DNA of 8,647 nt. Source: an uncultured Corynebacterium sp. GTDB taxonomy: Bacteria > Actinomycetota > Actinomycetes > Mycobacteriales > Mycobacteriaceae. Where the stretch lies: assembly GCA_946222625.1 (NCBI GenBank), contig CAMILJ010000083.1, positions 1-8,647 on the forward strand, in the 5' to 3' direction. Numbering within the stretch: position 1 is the stretch's first letter; every line of letters begins with the position of its first letter. Below, piece by piece: positions 6,913 through 8,647 of this stretch. Under the pieces are notes generated by a model, which saw nothing but the letters and a program-made list of their open reading frames with translations, was not told the origin of the DNA and made no database searches. Both the position numbers and the translations under genes were made by a program.

Positions 6913-7662
6913 TTAAGCGTACGGGCTCGAAGCCATTTCGGTCCCGTCGGACAAAGTGGTGATGTGGAAGTCGTCGAAAAGCACCGGCGATTGCTCTCTC
7001 AACAGCTTCAAGCATGTCACGGCCAATTGGCGCATCTCAGTATCAGCCTGCTCGGTTGCCCGAGCACCGATAAAGTGGCGCCAGGCCCGGTAGTTGCCAG
7101 TCACTACTATGCGGGACTCTGTGAGATTGGGCAAAACCGCACGCGCTGCCTGCCGCGCCTGCTTCTTACGCAGCAATGCATTTGGCTCCTCATCCAGTTT
7201 GGACTCGAGGGCATCAAGGAGTTCCTCGTAAACAAACCTCGCTTCATCGGCCGCCTGCAGGGTCAACCGCGTTAGCTGTTCATCCTCTGCGATGAACTTG
7301 GGCAGCACTACCTCTGCTTCCTCAGAATGCACGAAGCGTTGTGAAAGCTGAGAGAAGGAGAAGTGCCGGTGGCGTACCAACTCATGTGTTGCCGAGCGCG
7401 ACAACCCTCTTATATATAGCGTCGCCGTGGCATGCTCCAGCAATGCATCGTGGCCTACCTCCAGAATGTGGTGCAGATAGGCCTGGTTTGAGGCGGTACG
7501 GGGATTCGGCTTGTCGAAGGACTCATAACAGGCACGCCCAGCAAACTCGACTAAAGCCTCGCTTTCCGACGCCCCCTCGTCCGCTTTCCAATCCACTCCT
7601 CGCGGCGCGTGGAAAGCGGTTGCGGCAATAAGCTGGACATCAAGCTCAGAAACCCTCGCCAT
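6913..7662 (-). CDS. thyX: Flavin-dependent thymidylate synthase ThyX
   Basis: Makes dTMP from dUMP using methylenetetrahydrofolate, FAD and NADPH, releasing tetrahydrofolate rather than dihydrofolate; cytoplasmic homotetramer. 249 residues, normal for actinobacterial ThyX. The family signature RHRx7S is exact: RHR at 97-99 and S107 in RHRHFSFSQLSQRF. Other family blocks are AGRACYESF (41-49), LEHATATLYIRGLSR (75-89), RHFIGARATEQADTEMR (195-211) near the substrate-binding end, and a C-terminal FHITTLSDGTEMASSPYA tail. The ATG at 7662 overlaps the dapB TAA by one base (TAATG), and GGGG in the dapB end lies about six bases upstream, so translation is probably coupled to dapB. It lies between the two dap genes although its pathway is unrelated. 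Whether the genome also has thyA cannot be seen here. Confidence 0.97.
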   Translation of the reverse strand: MARVSELDVQLIAATAFHAPRGVDWKADEGASESEALVEFAGRACYESFDKPNPRTASNQAYLHHILEVGHDALLEHATATLYIRGLSRSATHELVRHRHFSFSQLSQRFVHSEEAEVVLPKFIAEDEQLTRLTLQAADEARFVYEELLDALESKLDEEPNALLRKKQARQAARAVLPNLTESRIVVTGNYRAWRHFIGARATEQADTEMRQLAVTCLKLLREQSPVLFDDFHITTLSDGTEMASSPYA

Positions 7663-8408
7663 TACAGCCCCAGGTACTTCTCAAGCCCCACGGTCAAGCC
7701 TGGATGGGACGCGATTTCTCGAACACCCAGCAGGACACCGGGAGTAAAGGAAGAGCGGTCATAGGAATCCTGGCGGATGGTCAGGGATTGTCCTTGGGTA
7801 CCGAAGATTACCTCTTCATGCGCCACCATTCCCTGCATGCGGACTGCATGGACGTGGACGCCATCAACGTCTGCACCTCGCGCACCGTCAAGGGACTGTT
7901 CGGTCTTGTCCGGCATAGCGTCCAAGCCGGCTTCCTGGCGAGCCTTCGCGATTCCTTGCGCAGTATGAACCGCCGTGCCGGACGGCGCGTCAAGCTTGTT
8001 CGGGTGGTGGTATTCAACGACCTCGGCGCTATCAAAGAACTTCGCCGCTTGAGCGGCAAACACCATGGTCAATACAGCTGAGACAGCAAAGTTTGGAGCG
8101 ATGAGAACGTTGCCAGCGCCCTCCTTCTTAGTCCACTCCTCTACCTTGGCGAGCCGCTCCTCGTCGAAGCCCGTGGTGCCGACAACAGCATGGATTCCAT
8201 TGGCAATACAAAACTCGAGATTACCCATAACCGATGCGGGCTGAGTGAAGTCGACGGCAACCTCGGCGCCTGCTTCGACTAGTTTCTCCAGCGAGGTTTC
8301 GCGATCAATTTCAGCGACAAGCTCCAGATCTTCTGCAGCGTTGACGCCCTCCACGATCGCTTGCCCCACGCGGCCCTTAGCGCCAAGGACACCCACCTTG
8401 ATAGTCAT
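7662..8408 (-). CDS. dapB: 4-hydroxy-tetrahydrodipicolinate reductase DapB
   Basis: Reduces 4-hydroxy-tetrahydrodipicolinate, the DapA product, to tetrahydrodipicolinate with NAD(P)H, in the route to meso-DAP and lysine; cytoplasmic. 248 residues, normal for actinobacterial DapB. The Rossmann nucleotide-binding loop GAKGRVG is at 9-15, and VGTTGF (76-81) and APNFAVS (104-110) line the cofactor site. The catalytic/substrate block VEYHHPNKLDAPSGTA (131-146) contains H134 and K138, which correspond to the catalytic His and Lys of the family. FTPGVLLGVREI (221-232) is the conserved C-terminal helix. The start is well fixed: AAGGG lies seven bases before the ATG, and an in-frame TGA directly precedes it. 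It is the first gene of the cluster in this window and shares one base with thyX. Confidence 0.97.
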   Translation of the reverse strand: MTIKVGVLGAKGRVGQAIVEGVNAAEDLELVAEIDRETSLEKLVEAGAEVAVDFTQPASVMGNLEFCIANGIHAVVGTTGFDEERLAKVEEWTKKEGAGNVLIAPNFAVSAVLTMVFAAQAAKFFDSAEVVEYHHPNKLDAPSGTAVHTAQGIAKARQEAGLDAMPDKTEQSLDGARGADVDGVHVHAVRMQGMVAHEEVIFGTQGQSLTIRQDSYDRSSFTPGVLLGVREIASHPGLTVGLEKYLGL

Positions 8409-8429
8409 TCACAATCCCTTCATACGTGT

Positions 8430-8501
8430 TCATACGGTTAGCTGTGCCCAGTCTATCCCCGTCGCCAGTAGGGCCTGGGACAGGGCGGAGAAGGCCGCCA
8501 T
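8430..8501 (-). other. Very short possible leader ORF (23 codons) upstream of dapB
   Basis: An ATG at 8501, preceded by GAGG three bases upstream (spacing shorter than ideal), opens a 23-codon frame that begins MAAFSALSQALLATG and ends at TGA 8430-8432, 21 bases before dapB. It contains no lysine, aspartate-family codon run or other obvious attenuator signature. A five-base-pair GGCGG/CCGCC stem with a six-base loop lies within it (8484-8499). It may be a chance frame; I list it because it occupies much of the region upstream of dapB. Confidence 0.15.
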
Positions 8502-8575
8502 AAACCTCGACCAATTGCGTAGTTCACTTGCGTTTAGTCAGTTTTACCGACCTGCCACAGTTATATCGCACATCC

Positions 8576-8581
8576 AATCTA
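8576..8581 (-). promoter_or_regulatory. Possible -10 element of the dapB promoter
   Basis: On the minus strand TAGATT followed by GG matches the corynebacterial TANANTNG pattern. No convincing -35 lies upstream, but -35 boxes are weakly conserved in this group. If used, it would give a leader of about 160 bases before dapB. TATAAC at 8560-8565 is a second, slightly poorer -10 candidate. Pattern-based only. Confidence 0.3.
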
Positions 8582-8583
8582 AT

Positions 8584-8623
8584 TTGACACGCCTACCCCC
8601 GTTTGTAGTGACGGCTTGACACG
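8584..8623 (+). repeat. Direct repeat TTGACACG, two copies 32 bp apart
   Basis: TTGACACG occurs exactly at 8584-8591 and 8616-8623. The 32-base period is about three helical turns. Read on the plus strand, each copy contains a perfect -35 hexamer TTGACA. The second is followed after 16 bases by TATAGC (8638-8643), so it could be a rightward promoter for a gene beyond the window edge; alternatively the pair could be an operator. No gene can be assigned in 8502-8647: the minus-strand frames entering at the right edge close within about 70 bases and are too short to identify. Confidence 0.3.
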
Positions 8624-8647
8624 AATTTGTTGCTGTCTATAGCCATG

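Noticed and set aside
8245..8619. 124-codon plus-strand frame across the dapB 5' end
   Set aside because: Mostly antisense to the DapB Rossmann domain; Ser/Thr-rich shadow composition and no ribosome-binding site.

Overview
This window is a run of housekeeping genes, all read from the minus strand. The organism is most likely a Corynebacterium of medium-high GC. The evidence is the gene order dapB-thyX-dapA-rnj-(TIGR03085-like gene)-ftsK, which I recall from corynebacteria and relatives, the close resemblance of the DapA N-terminus and active-site blocks to C. glutamicum DapA, the Asn/Gly/Arg-rich N-terminal extension on RNase J, and actinobacterial-type -10 elements. The species assignment is inference.

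Layout in the direction of transcription (right to left): 8409-8647 is an upstream non-coding region with a possible promoter, a tiny possible leader ORF and a repeated TTGACACG motif. dapB (8408-7662) shares one base with thyX (7662-6913). A 71-base gap with a possible leaderless promoter leads into dapA (6841-5933). The dapA stop lies two bases from the start of rnj (5930-3861), which encodes RNase J. After 55 bases containing a perfect inverted repeat comes a small MDMPI/DinB-like metal-binding protein (3805-3176). After another 77 bases, which carry a good leaderless-type promoter, ftsK starts at 3098 and runs off the left edge of the window with its frame still open. ftsK is the largest gene here: 1032 codons are visible and only the extreme C-terminus is missing.

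Functionally, dapB and dapA encode two consecutive steps of the diaminopimelate/lysine branch, which supplies meso-DAP for peptidoglycan as well as lysine. thyX supplies dTMP for DNA synthesis, RNase J matures and degrades RNA, and FtsK pumps chromosomal DNA through the closing septum. The tight junctions dapB/thyX and dapA/rnj suggest co-transcription and translational coupling. The promoters proposed before dapA and ftsK would allow partly independent expression.

I see no mobile element, CRISPR array, tRNA, rRNA, phage gene or defence system, and no convincing new multi-gene system. The points most worth following are the hairpin that would cover the ribosome-binding site of the small metal-binding protein gene, the leaderless promoter of ftsK, and the long disordered basic extension of RNase J.
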